This document shows, piece by piece, positions 36,575 to 45,669 of a stretch of DNA of 64,000 bases. Source of the stretch: Myxococcus hansupus (GTDB lineage Bacteria > Myxococcota > Myxococcia > Myxococcales > Myxococcaceae); contig NZ_CP012109.1 of assembly GCF_000280925.3 (NCBI RefSeq), forward strand, positions 992,001 to 1,056,000. The letters are read 5' to 3'. The notes below the pieces were generated by a model. That model saw only the letters and a list, made by a program, of their open reading frames with translations. It had not been told where the DNA came from and searched no databases. Positions within the stretch are counted from its first letter, which is position 1, and each line of letters opens with the position of its first letter. The translations under genes and the position numbers were made by a program.

Positions 36575-37975
36575 ATGTCCACCGACCACGCTCTCTCACA
36601 CTTCGAGTCGCGGAAGCAGACGTACCTCGAGGACCTCAAGTCGCTCGTCCGAATTCCCAGTGTCTCATTTCCTGGCTTCGATGCGACGCAGGTACGACGC
36701 AGCGCGGAAGCCACCGCACGCCTGTTGAAAGACCGTGGTTTTGAAAACGTTCAGCTACTCGAAATCGAGGGCACGCATCCCTACGTCTACGGCGAGGTGC
36801 TCAAGGCGCCGGGCAAGCCCACGCTGCTGCTGTACGCGCATCATGACGTGCAGCCCGCGGGAGACGCGGCCGCGTGGAAGAGCCCTCCCTTCGAGCCGGT
36901 GGAGCGGGACGGGCGGCTGTACGGGCGCGGCTCGGCGGACGACAAGGCGGGCATCGTCGTCCACACCTCCGCGGTGGAGGCGTGGCTGAAGGGGGCGGGG
37001 CAGCTCCCGCTCAACGTGAAGGTCATCATCGAGGGCGAGGAGGAGATTGGCAGCAACTTCCTGGGCGACTTCCTCCAGAAGCACGCGGCGCTGCTGAAGG
37101 CGGACGCCATCGTCCTCACGGACACGTCCAACTTCGACACCGGGCTGCCTTCCATCACCACCGCGCTGCGCGGCCTGGTGACGGTGGACGTGGAGGTGCG
37201 CGCGTTGCGGCAGGCGGTGCACTCGGGCATGTGGGGCGGGCCGGTGCCGGACCCGGCCATGGCGCTGTGCCGCATGCTGGCCACGCTGACGCACGCGGAC
37301 GGCTCCATCGCGATTGAAGGCATCCGCGAGCGCGTGAAGCCGCTGACGGACGGGGAGCGCCAGAGCATCCAGTCGTTGCCGGGAGACGAGGCGCACTTCC
37401 GCGCGCAGGCGGGCCTGCTGCCGGGCGTGCAGGTGCTGGGCAATGGCACGCACCCGTGGGAGATGAACTGGCGTCAGCCGAGCATCGCCATCAACGCCAT
37501 CCAGGCCAGCAGCAAGAAGGACGCGCGCAACATCATCTGTGATTCGGCGTGGGCGCGGGTGGGCATCCGCATCGTCCCGGACCTGGACGCGCGTGACGTG
37601 GAGCAGCGGCTGAAGGCGCACCTGCGCAAGGCGTGCCCCTGGGGCCTGGAGCTGCACTTCGAAACGGAGGGCGCGTCCGGCTGGTGGTACACGGACCCGT
37701 CGCACCCCGCGTTCCAGGCGGCCTTCCGCGCGCTGGAGAAGGGCTACGGGACGAAAGCGGTGGCCATGGGCTGCGGCGCGTCCATTCCCTTCGTGGAGCC
37801 CTTCGCCAAGGAGCTGGGCGGCGTGCCCGCGCTGCTCATCGGCGTGGAGGACCCGTACACGTATGCCCATTCGGAGAACGAGAGCCTCCACCTGGGTGAC
37901 TGGGAGAAGTCCATTCGCAGCGCCATCCACCTGTACGCGGAGCTGGCCGAGGCCCTGAGCCCGAAGGCGCCGTGA
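36575..37975 (+). CDS. M20 family metallopeptidase (dipeptidase type)
   Basis: The protein has 466 residues. ATG 36575 has AAGGGG upstream; a GTG-AGC start two codons earlier is also possible. Metal-binding and catalytic residues are visible: [19 protein letters not shown], the Glu pair in [10 protein letters not shown], Asp in LTDTSNFD, and C-terminal His in TYAHSENE. Length and the [17 protein letters not shown] insert fit dipeptidases of the CNDP type. It is cytosolic and hydrolyses small peptides with two metal ions. A clean hairpin terminator follows the stop. Confidence 0.93.
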   Translation: MSTDHALSHFESRKQTYLEDLKSLVRIPSVSFPGFDATQVRRSAEATARLLKDRGFENVQLLEIEGTHPYVYGEVLKAPGKPTLLLYAHHDVQPAGDAAAWKSPPFEPVERDGRLYGRGSADDKAGIVVHTSAVEAWLKGAGQLPLNVKVIIEGEEEIGSNFLGDFLQKHAALLKADAIVLTDTSNFDTGLPSITTALRGLVTVDVEVRALRQAVHSGMWGGPVPDPAMALCRMLATLTHADGSIAIEGIRERVKPLTDGERQSIQSLPGDEAHFRAQAGLLPGVQVLGNGTHPWEMNWRQPSIAINAIQASSKKDARNIICDSAWARVGIRIVPDLDARDVEQRLKAHLRKACPWGLELHFETEGASGWWYTDPSHPAFQAAFRALEKGYGTKAVAMGCGASIPFVEPFAKELGGVPALLIGVEDPYTYAHSENESLHLGDWEKSIRSAIHLYAELAEALSPKAP

Positions 37976-37980
37976 GCCGC

Positions 37981-38010
37981 GGCCAGGGCACCACACTTTG
38001 CCCTGGCCTT
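37981..38010 (+). terminator. Hairpin terminator after the M20 peptidase gene
   Basis: GGCCAGGGCA (37981-37990) pairs perfectly with TGCCCTGGCC (ending at 38008) around an 8-nt loop, directly after the stop at 37975. TTGG follows. The next gene starts within 20 nt, so it probably relies on read-through or a promoter within this element. Confidence 0.65.
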
Positions 38011-38026
38011 GGAGGTCCCTTCGCTG

Positions 38027-38899
38027 ATGTCCTCCGGGGCGCGCGCGGACAGCAACGGGAGGGGCCACGTGGAATCAAGCTTGGACTGGAAGCTGGTCGC
38101 CAGCTACGCGGTGACCATCGCCTTCGATGTGTTGATGCCGGTGGCGGTGGTGCTCTGGGTCCGCCGGCGGTTGGGGGCGTCGTGGAAGGTGGTGGGCTGG
38201 GGCGCGGCGGCCTTCGCGGTGTCGCAACTGCTCACCCGGGTGCCGCTGGTGCAGGTGGCGCAGTACTTCCTGCGTGACGCGCTCAAGGCGTCCCCGACGT
38301 TCATGTGGACGTGGGTGGTGGTGCTGTCCCTCACGGCGGGCCTCTTCGAGGAGACGGCGCGCCTGTGGGTCTTCCACAAGCCCTTGAAGGACTTCCGGCG
38401 CTGGCGCGACGCGGTGGGCTTCGGCGCGGGCCACGGCGGGCTGGAGTCCGCGCTGCTGGTGGGCGGGCTGGCGGCGCTGGGGCTCGTCAACGTCATCGTG
38501 CTGTCGGGGATGGACCCGTCCACCCTGCCACTGAAGCCGGAGCAGGTGGCGCAAGTCACCGAGGCCAAGGCCACCATCGCTCAAACGGCGTGGTGGATGC
38601 CGCTGCTGGGCGCCTACGAGCGGCTGGGCGCCATGGCGGTGCACATCGCGCTGTCGGTGGTGGTGCTCCAGCGGTTCATCCGCGGCCAGGTGCGCTGGTA
38701 CTGGCTCGCGGTGGGCACCCACTGCGTCTTCAACGCGATGACGGTGGTGGTGGGCAAGCAGGTGGAAGGCGCGTTGGGGCAGCGGGCCGGCGCGCTGGCG
38801 GGGGAGGGCATGGTGACGCTGGGCGCGCTGCTGAGCCTGGGCATCATCCTGTACTTCCGCCGTGACGAGGCCCGGCGCGACGCGGCGGCGAGCCCCTGA
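38027..38899 (+). CDS. YhfC-type intramembrane metalloprotease-like protein
   Basis: The protein has 290 residues. ATG 38027 has GGAGG eleven bases upstream; a TTG at 38009 is in frame. About seven hydrophobic segments are evident. The conserved motifs are LFEETARLWVF (EExxR), GFGAGHGGLE with the second ligand His, and AMAVHIALS with a further His. This pattern matches the YhfC/DUF2324 family of putative glutamic or metallo intramembrane proteases. The substrate is unknown. The C-terminus is a short charged cytosolic tail. Confidence 0.82.
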   Translation: MSSGARADSNGRGHVESSLDWKLVASYAVTIAFDVLMPVAVVLWVRRRLGASWKVVGWGAAAFAVSQLLTRVPLVQVAQYFLRDALKASPTFMWTWVVVLSLTAGLFEETARLWVFHKPLKDFRRWRDAVGFGAGHGGLESALLVGGLAALGLVNVIVLSGMDPSTLPLKPEQVAQVTEAKATIAQTAWWMPLLGAYERLGAMAVHIALSVVVLQRFIRGQVRWYWLAVGTHCVFNAMTVVVGKQVEGALGQRAGALAGEGMVTLGALLSLGIILYFRRDEARRDAAASP

Positions 38900-38985
38900 T
38901 GGGGGGGCGCGGTGGCCCCGGATGCGGTCGGCAGCCTCCGCCCGCGCGGAGGGGTGCCCGGCACGTTGGAATACCTGACGTGGAC

Positions 38986-39990
<1,005 letters not shown>

Positions 39991-40185
39991 CTAGCAGGCC
40001 CGCCTGCCAGCGCCCGTTGCCCGCAGGTGGCAGTGGGGCTTGGAATGTGAGACGGCCTCCCTGCCCGCCGCACAGTCTGTCAGGCAGGACACGGACGATG
40101 TGACGGCGAGTTCACCGCGCCGCAACGCGGAGTTCTCCGGCACGGTGGACACTCAGGCTGTCTCCCACACCCCCAGGAGCACGCC

Positions 40186-40377
40186 ATGAACATCGCTTCG
40201 CTCATCCGCCCCCAGTCCGCTCGTCCCCAGGCGCCCGCGCCGCGCCGGCTGCGTCTGATGCGTGTGCAGGCCACGGTCCTCGTCCAGGGCTCCGTGGGCG
40301 CGATGAAGGACAGCGTGAAGGCCTTCCGCCACATGTGTGACGTCCTGACGGGAAGCTACTCCCACCTGCGGAACTGA
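40186..40377 (+). CDS. Small basic hypothetical protein
   Basis: The protein has 63 residues, with AGGAG seven bases before ATG 40186. The sequence is rich in Arg and Pro at the start (RPQSARPQAPAPRRLRLMR), then helical (VQATVLVQGSVGAMKDSV), ending in SHLRN. No signal peptide or family is recognised. A hairpin terminator follows directly, which supports a real transcript. Coding status is moderately supported. Confidence 0.55.
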   Translation: MNIASLIRPQSARPQAPAPRRLRLMRVQATVLVQGSVGAMKDSVKAFRHMCDVLTGSYSHLRN

Positions 40378-40393
40378 CCCGCTGGTGGGGAGG

Positions 40394-40420
40394 CCGGCCC
40401 CGAGGCGTCAGGGGCCGGGT
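40394..40420. terminator. Bidirectional hairpin terminator
   Basis: CCGGCCCC (40394-40401) and GGGGCCGG (40411-40418) form an 8-bp stem with a 9-nt loop between the small basic protein gene and the convergent Rsm22-type gene. Confidence 0.6.
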
Positions 40421-40427
40421 GCATCAC

Positions 40428-41645
40428 TCAGGAGGGCGCGCCCGGGCTTGGGCCGGTTCCCGGGCCTGATGGCGCGTCCTCCTTCGGCGGCGGGGGCACG
40501 CCCTTGCCCGCGGCGGCCACCACCCGCACCTCGGTGCGCTCGTCGAGCGCGAGTCCGTCGCCCTTGGGCTCGGTCTCCGTCACCGAGATGACGTCGCCCC
40601 GGTTCAGCTTGAGGAAGCGCTCATTGCGCTCGTTGCGGTGGCGCTCCTGCATCGCCAGGCCCACGCGCCCCTCGGGGCCGCAGCCGATGTAGCGGTGCCG
40701 TCCCTTGCCCTCCAGGGGCTCGGAGACGATGCGGAACAGGCGCCCCGGCGTGAGGGCGGGCCAGTCCTCGCCCTGCGGTGCCAGCACCAGGTAGCTCATC
40801 TTGAGCGACTCCTTGTGCAGGCTCGCCGCGCGCGCCAGCTCCTCCACCACGCGCGGCATGGGCCAGGCGCGTTCGGCGTGGCACCAGTCCGTCTCCTTCA
40901 CCAGGGCGGGGCAGGGGCCGCGGTACATGCACGGCGCGCGGACGGCGTAGCCCTTGGCCACCATGGCGTCGCGCACGTGGAGCAGGCCGCGGCTCGTCTC
41001 GCGCAGCGCCGGCTCCATCACGAGCAGGCTGCCGCCGCGCTTCACCTTCGCCAGAATCGTCTCCAGCAGCGCCGCGCGAGGCGCCGTGGCCTGCTCGCCG
41101 GTGCCGTACAGCTCGTTGACGACGTGGCCCATCGTAATCAGGTCGAACTGGCCCTCCGGCAGCGCGGCGCCCTTCTTCGTCGGGTCCCAGTCGCGGGTGG
41201 CCAGGGCCTCGCCGGCCTCGGCGGCCAGGCTGCGGGCCAGGGTGAGGGCGGGCTTGCTGCGGTCCGCGGCGGTGACCTCACCCCCGCCCGCGTCCAGCGC
41301 AGCGAAGGCCACCGGGCCCGGACCGCTGCCCAGATCCAGCACCTGCCGGGGGCGGCTCGGCAGCTCACCGAGCACCTGCCGGGCCTGCGCGTAGGACACC
41401 GGCCAGTAGAAGAGGAGGTAGGCGCCCAGGAGCTTCGGGTCGTCCATGTACCGCGCCCCGGCGAGCTGCCGTTCACGCGTGAGGCCCAGGGAGAGCTGGC
41501 GGACACCGGCGGCCACCTCCTTCACCTCCTGGGGCGTCAGGCGCGTCTCCGGGCCCGCGGCGCCGCCCCGGCCGCGTGACGCGCGCCAGACGGCGATGAG
41601 CCTCGGCATCCATCGCTCCAGGTCCTTGCTGTATGCGTTGCTCAT
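40428..41645 (-). CDS. Rsm22-type (METTL17-like) small-ribosomal-subunit methyltransferase
   Basis: The protein has 405 residues, starting at ATG 41645. The SAM-binding region reads VLDLGSGPGPVAFAALDAGG, followed by ITMGHVVNELY and LLVMEPALRETSRGL. A cysteine set, APCMYRGPCPAL, TDWCHAE and IGCGPEG (four Cys), matches the Fe-S-binding cysteines reported in Rsm22/METTL17. In mitochondria this family assists small-subunit assembly; the bacterial role is less clear. The Pro-rich C-terminal tail is probably disordered. Confidence 0.87.
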   Translation of the reverse strand: MSNAYSKDLERWMPRLIAVWRASRGRGGAAGPETRLTPQEVKEVAAGVRQLSLGLTRERQLAGARYMDDPKLLGAYLLFYWPVSYAQARQVLGELPSRPRQVLDLGSGPGPVAFAALDAGGGEVTAADRSKPALTLARSLAAEAGEALATRDWDPTKKGAALPEGQFDLITMGHVVNELYGTGEQATAPRAALLETILAKVKRGGSLLVMEPALRETSRGLLHVRDAMVAKGYAVRAPCMYRGPCPALVKETDWCHAERAWPMPRVVEELARAASLHKESLKMSYLVLAPQGEDWPALTPGRLFRIVSEPLEGKGRHRYIGCGPEGRVGLAMQERHRNERNERFLKLNRGDVISVTETEPKGDGLALDERTEVRVVAAAGKGVPPPPKEDAPSGPGTGPSPGAPS

Positions 41646-41769
41646 CCGGCCTTGCCTTCACCTGTGGGGCCGCGACGCGTCGCGGCCATGTCCAACCCAT
41701 TGTCGTCGCGCCAAGGCGTCAACGGCGATGTCGCCATGTAGGGGAGACCGCGTTAAACCCTTGTCGCAC

Positions 41770-42777
41770 ATGATTTCCGTTCGCGGCCTTCGCAAGCACT
41801 ACAAAGTCCACAAGCGCCCGCCAGGGTTGAAGGCGGCCCTTCGCTCGCTCGTCCACCGTAGCTACACCACGGTGAAGGCCGTGGACGGGATTTCCTTCGA
41901 CATCCGCCCCGGCGAACGGGTGGGCTTCCTGGGACCCAACGGGGCCGGGAAGACGACGACGCTCAAGGTCCTCTCCGGCCTGCTGCACCCCTCCGAGGGC
42001 GAGGTGTCGGTGGACGGCCACGTCCCCCAGAAGCGGGAGGAGGCCTTCCTCAAGAAAATCATGCTCGTCATGGGGCAGAAACAGCAGCTCCTGTGGGACC
42101 TGCCTCCGGCGGAGACGTTCGAGCTCAACCGCGCCATCTACGACGTGCCCCAGGCCCAGTACAAGAAGACGATGTCGGACCTGATTGAGCTCCTGGAAAT
42201 CGGGGACCTCATCGGCAAGCCGACCCGCCAGCTTTCGCTGGGCGAGCGCATGAAGTGCGAGCTGGCCGCGGCGCTCATCCACCAGCCGCGGGTGCTCTTC
42301 CTGGACGAGCCCACCATCGGCCTGGACGTGGCCATGCAGGCCACCATGCGGACCTTCATCAAGGAGTACAACGAGAAGTACGGCGCCACGCTCATCCTCA
42401 CCAGCCACTACATGGACGACGTGGCGGCGCTGTGCCCCCGCGTCATCGTCATCGACAAGGGGCTCTTGTCCTACGACGGCGGGCTGGACGCGCTGGTGCA
42501 GCGGGTGCGGCCGGAGAAGCGCGTGGTGCTGCGGCTGTCCGAGCAGGTGGACGCCGCGCGCCTGGACCCGCTGGGGCGCGTGGTGACGCACGAGCCCGGC
42601 CGCGCGGTGCTCCAGGTGCAGCAGGAGGCGGTCAACGCCACCATCACCCGCGCGCTGTCCACGCTGCCGGTGATGGACCTCACGGTGGAGAACGCGCCGC
42701 TGGAAGAGGTGATGAGCGAGCTGTTCGCGGAGTCCAAGGCGCGCCGCGCGGAAGCGTCGGAGCCGGTGTCCGCATGA
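41770..42777 (+). CDS. ABC transporter ATP-binding protein (ABC-2 exporter type)
   Basis: The protein has 335 residues. ATG 41770 begins the domain directly (MISVRGLRKHYKVHKRPPGL); upstream in-frame sequence is not protein-like. Walker A is GPNGAGKTTTLK, the signature is QLSLGERMKCELA, Walker B is VLFLDEPTIGLD and the switch His is in TSHYMDD. The C-terminal extension of about 90 residues is typical of ABC-2-linked ATPases. It overlaps the first permease by ATGA. With the two permeases it should form an exporter of unknown substrate. Confidence 0.94.
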   Translation: MISVRGLRKHYKVHKRPPGLKAALRSLVHRSYTTVKAVDGISFDIRPGERVGFLGPNGAGKTTTLKVLSGLLHPSEGEVSVDGHVPQKREEAFLKKIMLVMGQKQQLLWDLPPAETFELNRAIYDVPQAQYKKTMSDLIELLEIGDLIGKPTRQLSLGERMKCELAAALIHQPRVLFLDEPTIGLDVAMQATMRTFIKEYNEKYGATLILTSHYMDDVAALCPRVIVIDKGLLSYDGGLDALVQRVRPEKRVVLRLSEQVDAARLDPLGRVVTHEPGRAVLQVQQEAVNATITRALSTLPVMDLTVENAPLEEVMSELFAESKARRAEASEPVSA

Positions 42778-43577
42778 GCGCCCGGACGACCCTGCGCGCC
42801 TTGCCCACGCTCTTGCGCGTGGGGTTCGCGGAGGCGGTGGCCTACCGCGCGGAGATGCTCATCTGGGTGCTGTCCACCACCATGCCGCTGGTCAACATGG
42901 TGTTGTGGATGGCGGTGGCGCGCGAGGCGCCAGTGGGCCGCTTCAGCGAGGCGGACTTCGTCGGCTACTTCCTGGCCACCTTCGCCATCCGGCAGCTCGC
43001 CACCTCGTGGGCGGCGTGGCTCATCAACTGGGAGGTGAAGCAGGGCACGCTGGCCATGCGCCTGCTCCGCCCCATCTCGCCGCTGTGGGCCTACGGCCTG
43101 GACAGCGTCGCCAACTTCCCGCTGCGGCTGGTGGTCGCGGTGCCGGTGATTCTGCTGAGCGTGGCGCTGGTGGGCGCGAAGGCGGTGCCCCAGCACGCGT
43201 GGCAGTGGGGCTTCTTCGTGCTGTCCCTGGTGGGCGGGTGGGCCATCGCCTTCCTGGCCAACGTGGCCATTGGCGCGCTGTGCTTCTTCCTGGAGAGCAG
43301 CGAGCGCGTCCTGGAGGTGTGGCTGGTGCTCTTCTTCGTGTGCTCCGGCTACATGTACCCGGTGGAGCTGTTGCCGCCCACGCTGCGCACGCTCATCGAC
43401 TGGCTGCCCTTCCGTTACCAGATTGGCCTGCCGGTGGAGATGCTGACGGGCGCGCATGGCTGGGATGCGGCGGTGCGGCTGCTGATGGCGCAGTGGGCCT
43501 GGGTGGCGGGGCTGGCGGTGGTGGCGGGCGTGGCGTGGAAGCAGGGCGTGAAACGCTTCGCGGCGTTCGGGGGCTGA
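42774..43577 (+). CDS. ABC-2 family transporter permease
   Basis: The protein has 267 residues, with a 4-nt overlap with the ATPase gene. It has about six hydrophobic segments, for example MLIWVLSTTMPLVNMVLWMAV, VVAVPVILLSVALVGA and LVLFFVCSGYMYPVELLP. The RAEMLIW and QGTLAMRLLRPISPLWAYG segments are typical of the DUF990-like ABC-2 permease group. It pairs with the next permease, 4 nt downstream. The substrate is unknown. Confidence 0.88.
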   Translation: MSARTTLRALPTLLRVGFAEAVAYRAEMLIWVLSTTMPLVNMVLWMAVAREAPVGRFSEADFVGYFLATFAIRQLATSWAAWLINWEVKQGTLAMRLLRPISPLWAYGLDSVANFPLRLVVAVPVILLSVALVGAKAVPQHAWQWGFFVLSLVGGWAIAFLANVAIGALCFFLESSERVLEVWLVLFFVCSGYMYPVELLPPTLRTLIDWLPFRYQIGLPVEMLTGAHGWDAAVRLLMAQWAWVAGLAVVAGVAWKQGVKRFAAFGG

Positions 43578-43581
43578 GCGG

Positions 43582-44385
43582 ATGTTGAAGCGCTATTTGA
43601 AGCTGCTGGGCATTCAACTCAAGGCGTCGGGGCTGCTGTCGCTCCAGTACCGGGCGGACTTCTTCACCGAAGGGGTGACGTCGCTCTTCTGGACCTTCAC
43701 GGCCCTGGCCCCGCTGTTCGTCGTCTACGGCGAGCGCCCCAACCTGGAGGGCTGGAGCTTCCATGAGGCGCTGCTGGTGGTGGGCTGGTTCACGCTGCTC
43801 CAGGGCATCCTGGAGGGCGCCATCAACCCGAGCCTGACGGGCGTGGTGGAGCACATCCGCAAGGGCACGCTGGACTTCGTGCTGCTCAAGCCCGCGGACG
43901 CGCAGTTCCTGGTGTCCACGCAGCGCTTCCAGCCCTGGCGCGCCTTCAACGTGCTGACGGGCGTGGGCCTGTTCATCTACGCCTTCTCGTCGATGGGGCG
44001 GTGGCCGTCGGTGCCGGGGCTGCTGGCGTCCGTGCTGCTGCTGGGGACGAGCACGCTGCTGCTCTACTCACTGTGGATTCTGACGGTGAGCGCGGCGTTC
44101 TTCGTCGTGCGGGTGGACAATCTGACGTACCTGTTCTCGTCCATTTTCGACTTCGCGCGGTGGCCGTCCAACGTGTTCCAGGGCGTGGGGCGCGGCGTGC
44201 TCATGCTGGTGTTCACGTATGTCATTCCGCTGTCGCTGATGACGACGTTCCCCGCCGAGGCCATGCTGGGCCGGCTGCCGCCCCAGGCCCTGGTGGGCGC
44301 GGTGGTGGGCGCGGGCCTCTTCGCCTGGGGCTCGCGTCAGGTGTGGCTGCGCTCCATCAGCCGCTACACGTCCGCGAGTAGCTGA
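43582..44385 (+). CDS. ABC-2 family transporter permease (DUF990 type)
   Basis: The protein has 267 residues. It has multiple hydrophobic helices and the group hallmark HIRKGTLDFVLLKPADAQFL, parallel to the preceding permease's QGTLAMRLLRP. FDFARWPSNVFQGVGRG and FTYVIPLSLMTTFPAEAMLG are also conserved-looking. It is probably one half of a heterodimeric membrane domain with the preceding gene. A hairpin follows the stop. Confidence 0.88.
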   Translation: MLKRYLKLLGIQLKASGLLSLQYRADFFTEGVTSLFWTFTALAPLFVVYGERPNLEGWSFHEALLVVGWFTLLQGILEGAINPSLTGVVEHIRKGTLDFVLLKPADAQFLVSTQRFQPWRAFNVLTGVGLFIYAFSSMGRWPSVPGLLASVLLLGTSTLLLYSLWILTVSAAFFVVRVDNLTYLFSSIFDFARWPSNVFQGVGRGVLMLVFTYVIPLSLMTTFPAEAMLGRLPPQALVGAVVGAGLFAWGSRQVWLRSISRYTSASS

Positions 44386-44413
44386 CGCGGCCCCACGCCG
44401 CACCCGGAACGGT

Positions 44414-44450
44414 GCTCCCCAGGGCCGGGACTCACGGCCGGCTGGGGAGC
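44414..44450. terminator. Hairpin terminator between convergent genes
   Basis: GCTCCCCAG (44414-44422) pairs with CTGGGGAGC (44442-44450). The loop can form a further short GCCG/CGGC stem. It lies between the ABC-2 operon and the siderophore-binding gene. There is no T-run. Confidence 0.6.
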
Positions 44451-44464
44451 GGCGCCCTGGGGCC

Positions 44465-45421
44465 CTACTTCTTCACGGTGCGCGCCAAGTCCTGGACGAT
44501 TCGCGTCACGTTCGCGATGCCGCCGCCCACCACGTACCAGCTCGGCGCGTCCACCACGGCCACGCGGCCTTCCTTGACGGCCCGCGTTTGGCTGAGCAGC
44601 GGGTGCTGGGCCAGCGTCTCCAGGGCCTTGTTCTCACCCCCGCCCGTCGCCGCGCCCCGGTCCAGCACCACCCACCAGTCCGGGTCGGCGGCCACCGCCT
44701 TCTGAAGCAGCGCGGCGGCGGCCTCCTGCCGCGCCTTCGCCTCGGGCGTGCCGGGCTTGGGGCGCGGGCCGTCCTCGCCGCCCTCCGAAGGTGGCACCAC
44801 CGCCTTGAAGCCCGCGAGCTCGTGGAGATATCCGAAGCGGTCTCCGGGTGCGTGGACCATGACGTTGCCATTCATGGCGAACAGCATCACCGCCGTCTTG
44901 CCCTGTGTAAGTGATTTCAGATTCTTCGTTTCTTTCTCGAAATTCTTAATCAGCTTCTCGGCGGCCTGCTGCTTGCCGAAGGCCGTGCCCAGCGCCCGTG
45001 TCTGGGTTTTCACGTCTTCCACGAAGTGGTCGGCGCGGACGCTCAGGTTCACCGTCGGCGCGATGGCGCTCAAGGCGTCCACCTGGTTGCGCGAACGGCC
45101 ACCCACGACAATCAAGTCCGGCTTCACCTCCGCCAGGACCTTGGCATCGGGCTCGAACAGGCTGCCCGCCTGCGTCACGCCATTGCTGTTGTAGGCCGCC
45201 AGCGTGGCGGGGAAGGTGGACTTCGGCACGGCCACGGCGCGGAGACCGAGCGCGTTCAGCGTGTCCAGCGCGCCCAGGTCATAGACGGCGAGGCGGGTCG
45301 GGGTGGCGGGGACGCTCAGGGTTCCGCCCGCGTGCGGCAGCTCGAAAGCGGTGGCGGGAAGGGCTGTCGCCAGACTGGATGCGAACAGCGCGGCGACCAG
45401 TGGGCGGTGGATGCGGTGCAT
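44465..45421 (-). CDS. Siderophore ABC transporter substrate-binding protein (FatB/CeuE-like)
   Basis: The protein has 318 residues. ATG 45421 has GGAG nine bases upstream and opens a signal peptide (LVAALFASSLATALPATAFE), with no lipobox Cys. The core has PTRLAVYDLGALDTLNALG, VLAEVKPDLIVVGGRSRNQ and NFEKETKNLKSLTQGK, with VMLFAMNGNVMVHAPGDRFG and VVLDRGAATGGGE. These fit the FatB/CeuE/YclQ group that binds ferric catecholates. No permease, ATPase or TonB receptor lies beside it, so it presumably serves a transporter elsewhere. Confidence 0.9.
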   Translation of the reverse strand: MHRIHRPLVAALFASSLATALPATAFELPHAGGTLSVPATPTRLAVYDLGALDTLNALGLRAVAVPKSTFPATLAAYNSNGVTQAGSLFEPDAKVLAEVKPDLIVVGGRSRNQVDALSAIAPTVNLSVRADHFVEDVKTQTRALGTAFGKQQAAEKLIKNFEKETKNLKSLTQGKTAVMLFAMNGNVMVHAPGDRFGYLHELAGFKAVVPPSEGGEDGPRPKPGTPEAKARQEAAAALLQKAVAADPDWWVVLDRGAATGGGENKALETLAQHPLLSQTRAVKEGRVAVVDAPSWYVVGGGIANVTRIVQDLARTVKK

Positions 45422-45669
45422 TACGAAGTTCTCCAAAACGTGACCACGAATACCGGGGACCGTGACGCGGATATGCCACGTCGACGCATCGCGAAACAGG
45501 TCTCGCGGCACCCTCTGGGTTTCAGCCCGCACAGGTGGGTGCCCACCGCCCCATGTATTTTATGTGTTCACTTTTGAGTGGTGAGATGGTCCGCGTGGGC
45601 ATGGCTGGGATAAAGGCGCCGGGCGCGCCCTGGTCGCGCATCCCCCCGTAACAAAAAGGACCCCCACGC

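Noticed and set aside
45422-45669. Fur box upstream of the siderophore-binding gene
   Set aside because: The region has an AT-rich pocket but nothing close to the usual Fur consensus dyad.
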